A stretch of 24,521 nucleotides of DNA, from positions 1 through 24,521 of the forward strand of contig JAXHUE010000026.1 in assembly GCA_034189655.1 (NCBI GenBank), given 5' to 3'. Shown here in pieces: positions 7,086 to 14,566 of this stretch; within the stretch, counting starts at the first letter, position 1; each line of letters opens with the position of its first letter. The notes under the pieces are model-generated. The model searched no databases and had not been told where the DNA came from. It saw only the letters and a program-made list of their open reading frames with translations. Source of the stretch: JAXHUE01 sp034189655. GTDB lineage: Bacteria > Chloroflexota > Dehalococcoidia > E44-bin15. The position numbers and the translations under genes were made by a program.

Positions 7086-8249
7086 GTGGCGGGACCGACG
7101 GAATGGAGCCCTATATACCGGGACAGCGCTACAGCGGATAGTCACACCTTACACCGTCCCCCCATACTGGTGGGCTACACCTACGACCCCGAAGACGCCT
7201 ACAGGGCACGCGACCAGGGCCGCCTGCTGGCCATACGCCTGGAGACCAACCACTCCTGCAACCTGCGCTGCCGCTACTGCTACGCCGAGAGCGGGGAGCG
7301 CCTGGAGGGCGAGCTCGGCTACGAAGCGCTCACCGACATCGTTGCCCAGGCCAAGGAGCTGGGCGTTCACTCGGTGGTGGTGATCGGCGGCGGCGAGCCC
7401 ACCATCCACCCCCAGTTCACCGAGCTCATCTCCTTCATCCACTCGCTGGACATCGTCCCCATGGTCTTCACCAACACCATCACCATGACCAGGGAGCTCG
7501 CAGGCTTCCTCTACGCGAAGAACGCATCGGTAATGGGCAAGCTCGACTCGCTGCGCCCCCAGGTGCAGGACTTCCTCACCGGGCGCAAGGGCTCTTTCCG
7601 GCGCATCGAGCGGGGCCTCAACAACCTCATCGAGGCCGGCTTCACCCAGGTGGAAGACCGGCGCCGGCTCAGGCTGGGGGTATCCTTCGTCACCAACCGC
7701 CTAAACCTGGACGAGATCGAGGGGATCTGGCACTTCTGCCGCGAGCGGGGCATCTTCCCCAACATGGAGATACTCACCCCCACGGGGAGGGCAAAGAGCG
7801 AGCTCCCCGATTACAGCGTGACCCTGGAGGAGATAAGGGACTACAAGCTCAGGCTCTTGGAGATAGACCGCACCACCTACGGCTACGACTGGCTGCCCTA
7901 TACCCCCCTCGCGGCCAGCGGCTGCCTGCAGCACCTCTACAGTCTCTACGTGACCATCGAGGGGAACGTGAGGCCCTGTGCCCCCACCAAGTTCGATGAG
8001 AACCCAGCCCTCCGCCACGACGGGGTGTACCCCCACAACATCTTGAAGAGGTCGCTGGGCGAGGTCTACGAGGACCCCCTCTTTCAGTACGTGAGGAACA
8101 TAGAGCAGCACCTGGAGGGGAAGTGCCACGCCTGCGAGCACTTGGACGAGTGCATCGGGTGCCGGGGATATGCCTACAGCGTGGGGGTGAACCAGGGCAA
8201 GGACCCGTACCGCGCCCTCCGCGGCGAGTGCCTCCAGTGCTTTAAATAG
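7086..8249 (+). CDS. Radical SAM enzyme with SPASM domain, unknown substrate
   Basis: This is a 387-residue radical SAM enzyme. The [4Fe-4S]/SAM motif is C58-x3-C62-x2-C65 (CNLRCRYC), and GGGEP at 101-105 is the SAM-binding strand motif. The C-terminus carries a near-canonical SPASM domain: C280-x12-G-x4-C298, then C347-x2-C350-x5-C356-x2-C359, then C382 and C385. That is enough for two auxiliary [4Fe-4S] clusters. SPASM enzymes often modify peptides or proteins, or act as dehydrogenases on small molecules. The GTG at 7086 is the longest frame and has only a weak GGCGG upstream; GTG at 7170 is an alternative. It is the first gene of a compact cassette with an EgtD-like methyltransferase 14 nt downstream and a deiminase-fold enzyme after that. 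No precursor peptide gene was found nearby. The function is unknown. Confidence 0.9.
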   Translation: MAGPTEWSPIYRDSATADSHTLHRPPILVGYTYDPEDAYRARDQGRLLAIRLETNHSCNLRCRYCYAESGERLEGELGYEALTDIVAQAKELGVHSVVVIGGGEPTIHPQFTELISFIHSLDIVPMVFTNTITMTRELAGFLYAKNASVMGKLDSLRPQVQDFLTGRKGSFRRIERGLNNLIEAGFTQVEDRRRLRLGVSFVTNRLNLDEIEGIWHFCRERGIFPNMEILTPTGRAKSELPDYSVTLEEIRDYKLRLLEIDRTTYGYDWLPYTPLAASGCLQHLYSLYVTIEGNVRPCAPTKFDENPALRHDGVYPHNILKRSLGEVYEDPLFQYVRNIEQHLEGKCHACEHLDECIGCRGYAYSVGVNQGKDPYRALRGECLQCFK

Positions 8250-8263
8250 GGGAGTGAGGTCGT

Positions 8264-9220
8264 TTGCGCAAGATCGAGCTGGTAACCGCTTCGGGCCTGG
8301 AAGAGCGGCTCAAGGAGTGCCTGGAGCAGCGGCACATGCCCGATTGCTTCCTCTACCTGGGCGACTCCGGGGTCAAGAACTGGCTCGACTTGAGCGACTC
8401 CTCGGAGTTCCCCATCTCTGCCCGTCTCACCGAGCTGCTTGTGCAGGGGCTCCCCGCCATCTCCCGCCGTGTCCCCAGCCCCCTCGACGTGGTGAGCATC
8501 GGTGTGGGCAGCGGCGAGAAGGAGCGGTTGCTGCTGGGGGCACTCCTGGAGCGGGGCATACGATGCCGGTACCTCGCCGTTGACATAAGCAGCCACATGG
8601 TAGACCAGGCCCTGGACGCCGCCGCCGACATCGAGGTGGACCAGACCGGAATCGTGGCCTTCCTGGAGGACCTGCCCGCGCTCAAAGGGCTGTGGAACGC
8701 CCCGGTGCTCCTGTGCCTCCTGGGCAACAACTTCTGCAACTACGAGGCCGACTACCTCCTGGACACGGTACGCCGAGAGCTGGGGCCCGACGACCTCTTC
8801 CTCTTCGACTGCCACCTCCTCCCCACCACGGGAGGAGACGGGGTGCCGGGCCGGGAGCAGGTGGAGCAGGCCTACCGCTCTCTGCCCAACGCGCGCTTCA
8901 ATACCGACCCCCTGGTACGACGCGGCCTGGCACCTGACGGCTGCCAGTTCCACCTCGAGCTCACGCCCACGGACAGCGCCATGGGCACGCTGTACCGGAC
9001 CCATAAGTGGATACACATCTTGAGGGATGCCGAGATACGGTGCGGACAGGGCACGGTTTCGCTCGCGGCGGGCGATGTCGTCCGCCTGGGCTTCACCTGT
9101 AAATACACTCGTCGCCAGATAGAGGGCTACCTGGAGCGGCACGGCTTCGAGACGCTGGAGCAGGTCACGAGTCCCGACGGCGACAACCTCCTGGCCCTCG
9201 TCGGCACGCGTCCACGGTGA
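8264..9220 (+). CDS. EgtD-family (histidine Nalpha-methyltransferase-like) SAM methyltransferase
   Basis: This 318-residue protein has the fold features of EgtD/DUF2260 methyltransferases, which trimethylate the amino group of an amino acid. The SAM-binding glycine motif VSIGVGSGEKE is at 77-87, the ribose-binding Asp is at 107 (LAVDIS), and an LGNNFCNY segment at 153-160 corresponds to the LGSxxGN of EgtD. The C-terminal strand reads GFTCKY (276-281), where histidine-specific EgtD enzymes have ExSxKF. The Glu that contacts the histidine imidazole is therefore not there, and the substrate may not be histidine. The start is TTG at 8264, preceded by GGGGAGTGAGG. It lies 14 nt after the radical SAM gene and is surely in the same operon. 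Confidence 0.8.
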   Translation: MRKIELVTASGLEERLKECLEQRHMPDCFLYLGDSGVKNWLDLSDSSEFPISARLTELLVQGLPAISRRVPSPLDVVSIGVGSGEKERLLLGALLERGIRCRYLAVDISSHMVDQALDAAADIEVDQTGIVAFLEDLPALKGLWNAPVLLCLLGNNFCNYEADYLLDTVRRELGPDDLFLFDCHLLPTTGGDGVPGREQVEQAYRSLPNARFNTDPLVRRGLAPDGCQFHLELTPTDSAMGTLYRTHKWIHILRDAEIRCGQGTVSLAAGDVVRLGFTCKYTRRQIEGYLERHGFETLEQVTSPDGDNLLALVGTRPR

Positions 9221-9246
9221 ACGAGAGCGTGAGGTGGTCTAGTGTG

Positions 9247-10185
9247 ATGGGAGACGCGACGATACCATACGGCTGCGAGGAGTTCGGCAGGCTCACCACG
9301 GTCATGATGCACCGCCCGGGCCATGAGCTGGAGCTGATAGGCGAGGACAACTACCGTCACTGGCTGTTCGATGCCGTGCCCGATGCCGCCCGATTCATCG
9401 AGGAGCACGACCGCTACCGTGAGCTGCTCCAGCGGCACGGGGTAGAGGTGCTGGAGCTGGGCGACTACGTCAACGAGCACCACGAGATGGTGAGGGGCAT
9501 GCCCAACCTGATGTATATGCACGATATCGCGGTCATCTCAAGGCGGGGGGCCATCCTCTCCTCCATGGCCTGGGAGGGCCGAAGGGACGAGGAGGTGGTG
9601 GTGAGGGAGGCCCTCACCACGCTGGGCATACCCATCTTCGTGGAGTTCGACGGCGCAGGCGAGGCCTTCGAGGGCTGCCTGGTGCTCTCACCGCAGACTG
9701 TGCTCGTCGCCGAGACGGAGCGGCACAGCCGGAAGGCAATTCTCAGGTTCATCGACAGCGCCCTCACCCAGTTCGAAGAGGTGATCTACGTCGATATCCC
9801 CAAGGCGCGGCGCTACATGCACCCCGACACCATCTACAACCGGGCCAGCCTGGACACGGCGGTGGCCTACCTCCCCGCCTTCAAGGCCACCTATCTCTAC
9901 ACCAGGGAGGGGGCCCGGCCCATAGACTTCGCCCAGCACATGCGGGGCAAGGGGGTCGAGATAGTGAACGTCTCCGACTCGGAGCAGCGCCGCCTGGCGT
10001 GCAGCTTCGTGCCCCTGGAGCCGGGGGTCATCTTCCACTACGACACGGCACTGGACAGGGAGACCCAGGCGCTCCTGGCGGGGAGGGGAGTGGAGGTCAT
10101 CCCCTTCCACCCCGATGCCCTGACCGCCGGCGGCGGCAGCCTGCGCTGCATCACCTTGAGGCTGCACCGCGAGCCCCTGTCCTAG
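9247..10185 (+). CDS. Arginine deiminase/amidinotransferase-fold enzyme
   Basis: This 312-residue protein belongs to the guanidino-group modifying superfamily (arginine deiminase, DDAH, amidinotransferases). The opening EEFGRLTTVMMHRPGHELE is typical. Catalytic residues can be placed: D93 in YMHD, E142 in FEG, H192 and D194 in MHPDT, and the nucleophile C301 in GGGSLRCIT. The set is complete, so it should act on a guanidine or amidine group. The open frame extends to a GTG at 9217 that overlaps the previous stop, but ATG 9247 has AGGTGG 9 nt upstream and a more family-like N-terminus. It is the third gene of the radical SAM/EgtD-like cassette. True arginine deiminases are usually longer (about 400 residues), so a modified arginine or peptide substrate is possible. 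Confidence 0.85.
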   Translation: MGDATIPYGCEEFGRLTTVMMHRPGHELELIGEDNYRHWLFDAVPDAARFIEEHDRYRELLQRHGVEVLELGDYVNEHHEMVRGMPNLMYMHDIAVISRRGAILSSMAWEGRRDEEVVVREALTTLGIPIFVEFDGAGEAFEGCLVLSPQTVLVAETERHSRKAILRFIDSALTQFEEVIYVDIPKARRYMHPDTIYNRASLDTAVAYLPAFKATYLYTREGARPIDFAQHMRGKGVEIVNVSDSEQRRLACSFVPLEPGVIFHYDTALDRETQALLAGRGVEVIPFHPDALTAGGGSLRCITLRLHREPLS

Positions 10186-10256
10186 AAAGGGGCCGTGCCC
10201 ATCCGCGGGCGGCACTGTCGGATGCCGCCGACTGAACGACTATCGGAGGGGTCTCT

Positions 10257-10880
10257 ATGGAGTGGGGTACCATCGCCACCATCGTCCTGGCCCTCCTCTT
10301 TGCCGTGGGGTTCCCCCTGGCGCTGAGGAGCCGCAGCAGAGGGGGGCCACAGAAGCTGGAGGAGCTCCGCCAGCACCTCGAGGGGATGGGCGTCACCACG
10401 TCTCCGCTGGACGAGGGTAGCGCTAAAAGCGGCGCAGGCAAAAGGCGCGGCCGCGGCGAGGCCTCGCCGGGGGCCATCCGCCTGTCTCGCTGGAACATCG
10501 ACTCCATACGCGTCGTCGGTGTCGCCAGCCAGTACGGGGTGAACTACTTCCTCGACTACCTGGTGAACAACCCCAGCCTCGCCTTCATGGAGAAGAAGAA
10601 AAAGACGTCCATGGCGGTGAAGAAGGACGCTCGCATCAGGGGCAAGGTGGTGAACATCGAGTGGCGAGGTGACCCGTCGCTGGCCCAGAGGCTCAACCTC
10701 GACCATCGCCTGAGAGAAAGGCTGCTCCAGGTGGACCTCGCCTCCCTGAAGGGCGGCATCAACGTCCTTCCAGAGCAGAAGCACGGCCACGTGAGGATAA
10801 GGACCAGCTACCACCTGCCCTCGCCCCAGCTCCTCAACGCAATTGACATAATAGCACAGCACGTCAGCTCGGTGTGGTGA
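10257..10880 (+). CDS. Hypothetical membrane-anchored protein
   Basis: This 207-residue protein is not recognised. It has one N-terminal hydrophobic helix (about 5-23, TIATIVLALLFAVGFPLAL) followed by Arg/Ser-rich residues, so the bulk is probably cytoplasmic. A low-complexity basic linker runs through about 60-75. The soluble domain at 75-207 has mixed alpha/beta character with a lysine run (MEKKKKTS). The ATG is preceded by GGAGGGGT at 5-6 nt. It lies 71 nt after the deiminase-like gene in the same direction and could be the last gene of that operon, or independent of it. Confidence 0.7.
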   Translation: MEWGTIATIVLALLFAVGFPLALRSRSRGGPQKLEELRQHLEGMGVTTSPLDEGSAKSGAGKRRGRGEASPGAIRLSRWNIDSIRVVGVASQYGVNYFLDYLVNNPSLAFMEKKKKTSMAVKKDARIRGKVVNIEWRGDPSLAQRLNLDHRLRERLLQVDLASLKGGINVLPEQKHGHVRIRTSYHLPSPQLLNAIDIIAQHVSSVW

Positions 10881-10936
10881 CCGCCACCCGCGGGCGCCAT
10901 GATACTAAAGTCACATACACACCACAGAGCGCCGCC

Positions 10937-10942
10937 TATAAT
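10937..10942 (+). promoter_or_regulatory. Possible -10 element before the DUF255 gene
   Basis: A perfect TATAAT lies 30 nt before the ATG at 10973, inside the 92-nt gap after the hypothetical gene. No good -35 hexamer is seen at 16-18 nt spacing, so the call rests on the -10 alone. Confidence 0.4.
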
Positions 10943-10972
10943 TGGACACAGCGAGACAGGAGGCGGCATGCC

Positions 10973-13033
10973 ATGGCCAATCGACTTCAATACGAGACCA
11001 GCCCCTACCTCCGGCAGCACGCAGATAACCCGGTAGACTGGTTCCCCTGGGGCGACGAGGCGCTCACCCTGGCCAGGGAGAGCGACAGGCCCATCCTGCT
11101 CAGCATCGGGTACTCCGCATGCCACTGGTGCCACGTGATGGAGCGCGAGAGCTTCCAGGACGAGGCGACCGCCGCCACCATGAACGAGAACTTCGTGAAC
11201 ATCAAGGTCGACCGCGAGGAGAGGCCAGACCTCGATGCCATCTACATGGACGCCGTCCAGGCCATGACCGGCCACGGGGGCTGGCCGCTCACTGTGTTCT
11301 GTACCCCCCAGGGGAGGCCGTTCTACGGCGGGACGTACTTCCCGCCACAGCCAGGCCACGGACTGCCCAGCTTCTCCCAGGTGCTCCAGGCAGTGGCCCG
11401 GAGCTACCGGGAGCGCAGGAAAGATATAGAGGCCCAGGCGGAGCAGGTCGTCAGCCACCTGGAGCAGGCGCTCACGCCACAGCACTCGGCCGACCTGCTC
11501 ACGGCCGGCACCCTGGCCGCGGCCTACGCCTCGCTCCGGGACACCTTCGACCACGAACACGGCGGCTTCGGCTCGGCACCCAAGTTCCCTCAACCCATGG
11601 CGCTCGAGTTCCTGCTGCGCTACCACCACCGCAGCGGCGACCCGGATGCGCTGCACATGGTGGAGCACACCCTCCAGGCCATGGCCAGGGGAGGGCTCTT
11701 CGACCACCTGGGCGGCGGCTTCCACCGCTACAGCGTCGACCAGAAGTGGCTGGTCCCCCACTTCGAGAAGATGCTCTACGACAACGCCCTCCTGGCACGC
11801 ATCTACCTCCACGCCTACCAGGCGACGGGCAAGGCGCTCTATCGCCACACCGCCGAGAAGACGCTGGACTACATGCTGCGGGAGATGAAGGGCCTCCACG
11901 GCGGCCTCTATACGTCCCAGGACGCCGACAGCGAGGGCGCAGAGGGCACATACTACATCTGGAGCGCCGATGAGCTCGCCGATGTCGTCGGCAGGGAGGA
12001 CGCGGGGCTCATCGGCAGGTACTTCGGGATATCGCAGCAGGGCAACTTCGACGGGGCCAACGTCTTGAGCCGGGCCATCGACATCGCCCAGCTGGCAGCG
12101 GAGGCCGGGCTCACCATCGAGGCGGCGGAGGCCAGGATCTCCGCGGCCACCTCTCGCCTCATGGAGCGCAGGAGCGGGCGCACACCCCCGGGGCGGGACG
12201 AGAAGGTGGTGGCGAGCTGGAACGGGCTCGCCCTCGCCGCCCTCGCCGAGGCGGCAGCAGTGCTCGACCGGGCGGACTACCTGGAGGCGGCAAGGGCCAA
12301 TGCCTCCTTCCTGGCAGATGCGCTCCTCGACGGCGAATACTTGAAGCACTCCTACACCGACGGCCACGCCAGCGGCCGCGGCTTCCTCCAGGACTATGCC
12401 CTGGTCGCTGAGGGGCTCCTCGCTCTCTACGAGGCCACCTTCGAGGAGCGGTGGCTGCGTACCGCCATCGACCTGGCAGCGGCCATCCTCGCCCTCTTCT
12501 GGGACGGGGCCCAGGGTACATTTCACGATACCACGGGACACCACGAGCAGCTGGTACTGCGGCCTAGAAATATCCTCGATAATGCCTTGCCATCGGGACC
12601 GGCGGCAGCGGCCTTCACCCTCTTGCGCGTGGGGAGGCTGACTGGAGGTGGCGACTACGAGCGGGCCGCTGCCGCCGCCCTGCGCTCGGCGCAGGGGCTG
12701 ATGGCGCGCTATCCCCTGGGACTGGGCCACTGGCTCTCTGCCCTCGACCTCTACCTCTCACCACCCCTGGAGATAGCAGTGGTGGGCAGCCCCCGCGATG
12801 CGAAGACCAGGGAGCTGCTGGATGTGCTGTACCGCCACTACCTGCCTCACAAGGCGCTCGCCGGCCGCGACCCGGCAGGGCAGGAGGTGGGGCTCGATAT
12901 CCCGCTGCTCCAGGACAGGGGCCAGATAGGGGACAGGCCCACCGCGTACGTGTGCGGGCACCTGGCCTGCTTAAGCCCGGCAACCGACGCCGATGCCCTC
13001 GCCGCCCTGCTCCAGGGGGAGATGAGCCAATGA
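10973..13033 (+). CDS. Thioredoxin domain-containing protein, DUF255/YyaL (SPATA20-like) family
   Basis: This 686-residue protein is the full length of the YyaL/DUF255 family. An N-terminal thioredoxin-like domain carries SACHWCHVM (C50-x2-C53), followed by an alpha/alpha-barrel domain resembling N-acylglucosamine 2-epimerase/glycosidase toroids. Family signatures LQYETSPYLRQHADNPVDW, GGWPLTVF, HFEKMLYDNALL and TSQDADSEG are all present. The frame is open from 10874, but the family start MANRLQYETSPYL coincides with ATG 10973, which has AGGAGG 9 nt upstream. The biochemical role of the family is not established; a redox or carbohydrate-linked function has been proposed. Its stop overlaps the start of the glutaredoxin-PDZ gene (ATGA at 13030-13033), so the two are translationally coupled. 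A 640-residue antisense frame across this gene is a codon-bias shadow. Confidence 0.95.
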   Translation: MANRLQYETSPYLRQHADNPVDWFPWGDEALTLARESDRPILLSIGYSACHWCHVMERESFQDEATAATMNENFVNIKVDREERPDLDAIYMDAVQAMTGHGGWPLTVFCTPQGRPFYGGTYFPPQPGHGLPSFSQVLQAVARSYRERRKDIEAQAEQVVSHLEQALTPQHSADLLTAGTLAAAYASLRDTFDHEHGGFGSAPKFPQPMALEFLLRYHHRSGDPDALHMVEHTLQAMARGGLFDHLGGGFHRYSVDQKWLVPHFEKMLYDNALLARIYLHAYQATGKALYRHTAEKTLDYMLREMKGLHGGLYTSQDADSEGAEGTYYIWSADELADVVGREDAGLIGRYFGISQQGNFDGANVLSRAIDIAQLAAEAGLTIEAAEARISAATSRLMERRSGRTPPGRDEKVVASWNGLALAALAEAAAVLDRADYLEAARANASFLADALLDGEYLKHSYTDGHASGRGFLQDYALVAEGLLALYEATFEERWLRTAIDLAAAILALFWDGAQGTFHDTTGHHEQLVLRPRNILDNALPSGPAAAAFTLLRVGRLTGGGDYERAAAAALRSAQGLMARYPLGLGHWLSALDLYLSPPLEIAVVGSPRDAKTRELLDVLYRHYLPHKALAGRDPAGQEVGLDIPLLQDRGQIGDRPTAYVCGHLACLSPATDADALAALLQGEMSQ

Positions 13034-13551
13034 ACGTGGCCCTCTACACTACACCGACATGCCCCTACTGCCACCAGGCCAGGGCGTTCCTCTCGGCACG
13101 GGGGGTCAGGTTCACCGAGCACGACGTGTCTGCCGATAGGGCCGCCGCCGATGAGATGATAAAGAGGTCGGGACAGATGGGGGTGCCGGTGATAACGGTC
13201 GGCGACCAGGTGGTGGTGGGCTTCGACCGCGCTCACTTAGAGCGCCTGCTGGCCCAGCGCCACGAAACGGCACGCCCCGCCTTCGGGCTGCGCATCGCCG
13301 ACGCGGGCAGGATCGCCCAGAAGAAGGGCCTGCCAGCCGTGCCCGGCGCCTACGTGGGGGGAGTCGCCCCCTCGTCACCGGCACACAGGGCCGGGCTCGC
13401 CCCCGGCGACGTCATCACTGAGGTCGACCAGGGGCCGATACGAGGCGCCGACGACCTGGAGCGCTCCCTCTCTCAACTCACCCCGGGGAGGCGGGTGTCC
13501 ATAACCTACATCAGGGACGGGCAGCGCCTCCACGCCGAGGCCGCCGTCTGA
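13030..13551 (+). CDS. Glutaredoxin-PDZ fusion protein
   Basis: This 173-residue protein has two clear domains. Residues 1-75 are a glutaredoxin: YTTPTCPYCHQA with C11-x2-C14, the cis-proline segment GVPVITV, and VGFDRAHLERLL at the end. Residues about 85-173 are a PDZ domain: YVGGVAPSSPAHRAGLAPGDVI, then the ITEVDQGPIRGADDLERSL and GRRVSITYIRDG strands typical of HtrA-type PDZ domains. There is no signal peptide or membrane helix, so it should be cytoplasmic. It overlaps the DUF255 stop by 4 nt, which suggests that the two proteins act together. Grx domains reduce disulfides or glutathione adducts; the PDZ part may present the redox domain to a C-terminal peptide partner. The physiological reductant is unknown. 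Confidence 0.9.
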   Translation: MNVALYTTPTCPYCHQARAFLSARGVRFTEHDVSADRAAADEMIKRSGQMGVPVITVGDQVVVGFDRAHLERLLAQRHETARPAFGLRIADAGRIAQKKGLPAVPGAYVGGVAPSSPAHRAGLAPGDVITEVDQGPIRGADDLERSLSQLTPGRRVSITYIRDGQRLHAEAAV

Positions 13552-13584
13552 CCCCACAGGGCCTCTCGCTTCGGGGCAGGGGTC

Positions 13585-13613
13585 TTGACAGGTGGCCGGA
13601 CGTGGTGTATGTT
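13585..13613 (+). promoter_or_regulatory. Promoter of the membrane protein/XRE operon
   Basis: A perfect TTGACA (13585-13590), a 17-nt spacer and TATGTT (13608-13613). The start would be near 13620, 51 nt before the GTG at 13671. A perfect inverted repeat begins inside the -10 (separate entry), suggesting repression. Confidence 0.7.
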
Positions 13614-13644
13614 AGAAACGGTTAACGTTATCTAATTCTAACAT
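13609..13644 (+). promoter_or_regulatory. Inverted-repeat operator over the -10 and start site
   Basis: Perfect 9-bp arms ATGTTAGAA (13609-13617) and TTCTAACAT (13636-13644) are separated by 18 nt. A smaller palindrome, GTTAAC (13621-13626), lies near the start site. The AT-rich element stands out in GC-rich DNA and covers the -10 and the transcription start. The obvious candidate ligand is the XRE regulator encoded at the end of this operon (autoregulation, inferred). Confidence 0.55.
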
Positions 13645-13670
13645 GCTATGCACCAGCCAGGGGTAAGGCC

Positions 13671-14342
13671 GTGAGAAAAAAGCGAATATTCTGGGCCGTT
13701 ATCGTCACTGCCCTCATATTCATCGCTATCCTCCTCCTGATGGAGGCGTACTACATCGTCATCGCGCTATTTGTGGCCGCGCTCCTCCTGGGCCATCGCG
13801 AGCTGTGGCACCTGCTTAAGGGGGAGAGGCCGCCTGCCATCGACGAGAGGATGCGCCACAACGCATTAAGGGCAGTGCGCAACGGGTTCGTCTTCTTCGC
13901 CCTCGCCGCCACCTTCCTGGTGCTGGTCTTCGGCATGGCCAATAACTCACGCGCCGAAGTGGAATACGTGGTGAGCGGCCTGCTGCTCGCCACGGGGATG
14001 GTGTACCTCCTCTCCTACCTGTTCTACGACCGGGCGGGGCCATCGCTCGACGAGAGGTGGTCGAGGATGCTATCTAGGTCCCTGGCACTGGCGGGGATAG
14101 CGGCCGGGGCCTTCATCATAAGCGTCGTGCTGCACAACCTGATAAGCGCCCTCTTCAACGTGGAGGAGCCGGTATTCTTCATCATCGCAGTCATCGTGTC
14201 CCCGCTCGCCTTTGCCCTGGGGCTCATCGGCAGCCTGGTCATCTTCATCAAGGGCCTGGTCACCAGGCCAGCGGGCGCACGAGGGGAGGGGTATCCGCCG
14301 CGGGACACCACAAGTCCCACGCGCGAGGGCGGAGAGGGATGA
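13671..14342 (+). CDS. Multi-pass membrane protein, possibly DUF2178-like
   Basis: This 223-residue hydrophobic protein has about six predicted membrane helices (roughly 7-24, 27-41, 72-90, 98-118, 137-160 and 167-195) and a polar C-terminal tail. A short motif occurs twice, just before helices 3 and 5: PPAIDERMRHNALRAVRNG (54-72) and GPSLDERWSRMLSRSLALA (123-141). This suggests an internal duplication. The start is GTG at 13671. Its stop overlaps the start of an XRE regulator (ATGA, 14339-14342). Small DUF2178-type membrane proteins are often found beside such regulators; that family assignment is a recollection and not a search result. No enzymatic motif is seen. Confidence 0.75.
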   Translation: MRKKRIFWAVIVTALIFIAILLLMEAYYIVIALFVAALLLGHRELWHLLKGERPPAIDERMRHNALRAVRNGFVFFALAATFLVLVFGMANNSRAEVEYVVSGLLLATGMVYLLSYLFYDRAGPSLDERWSRMLSRSLALAGIAAGAFIISVVLHNLISALFNVEEPVFFIIAVIVSPLAFALGLIGSLVIFIKGLVTRPAGARGEGYPPRDTTSPTREGGEG

Positions 14343-14536
14343 GGACTAGGCTCAAGGAATACCGGGCGCAGCAGGGCCTTACCCAGGAGAGGCTCGCCGA
14401 GCTGGTGGGGGTGAGGAGGGAGACCATCGTCTTCCTGGAGCAGGGCAGGTACAACCCGTCGCTGCGGCTCGCCCACCACATCGCCCGCACCTTGAAGACC
14501 ACCATCGAGGATATCTTCATCTTCGAGGACGAATAG
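14339..14536 (+). CDS. Small XRE-family HTH transcriptional regulator
   Basis: This 65-residue protein consists almost wholly of a Cro/C1-type helix-turn-helix: RLKEYRAQQGLTQERLAELVGVRRETIVFLEQGRYNPSLRLAHHIARTL, with the usual QERLAELVGV recognition region and the EQGRYNPSL turn. It ends in an acidic IEDIFIFEDE tail. It matches the compact YozG-like regulators usually paired with a membrane protein. Its ATG overlaps the membrane protein stop by 4 nt, so the two are co-translated. It probably binds the inverted repeat at 13609-13644 and regulates its own operon. Confidence 0.9.
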   Translation: MRTRLKEYRAQQGLTQERLAELVGVRRETIVFLEQGRYNPSLRLAHHIARTLKTTIEDIFIFEDE

Positions 14537-14566
14537 CCAGGGGCCTTCCGCGCAAGGGCCCAGGGC

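Noticed and set aside
7051..7383. Possible short peptide gene starting ATG at 7051, before the radical SAM gene
   Set aside because: Its start codon overlaps the -10 box (7047-7052), so it would not be in the transcript. The frame runs into the radical SAM coding region without a stop. It is not a precursor peptide.
8264..9220. Ergothioneine biosynthesis locus
   Set aside because: No EgtB, EgtC or EgtE homologue is present, and the EgtD-like enzyme lacks the histidine-contacting Glu.
10808..12730. 640-residue open frame on the minus strand across the DUF255 gene
   Set aside because: It is antisense to a gene with clear family motifs. The long open frame follows from GC-rich third-position bias. 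Its translation is low-complexity with no recognisable domain.
14537..14566. Imperfect GGGGCCTT/AAGGGCCC hairpin between the XRE and M50 genes as a terminator
   Set aside because: The stem has a G-G mismatch and there is no T tract. It may still terminate, but the evidence is too weak for a feature.
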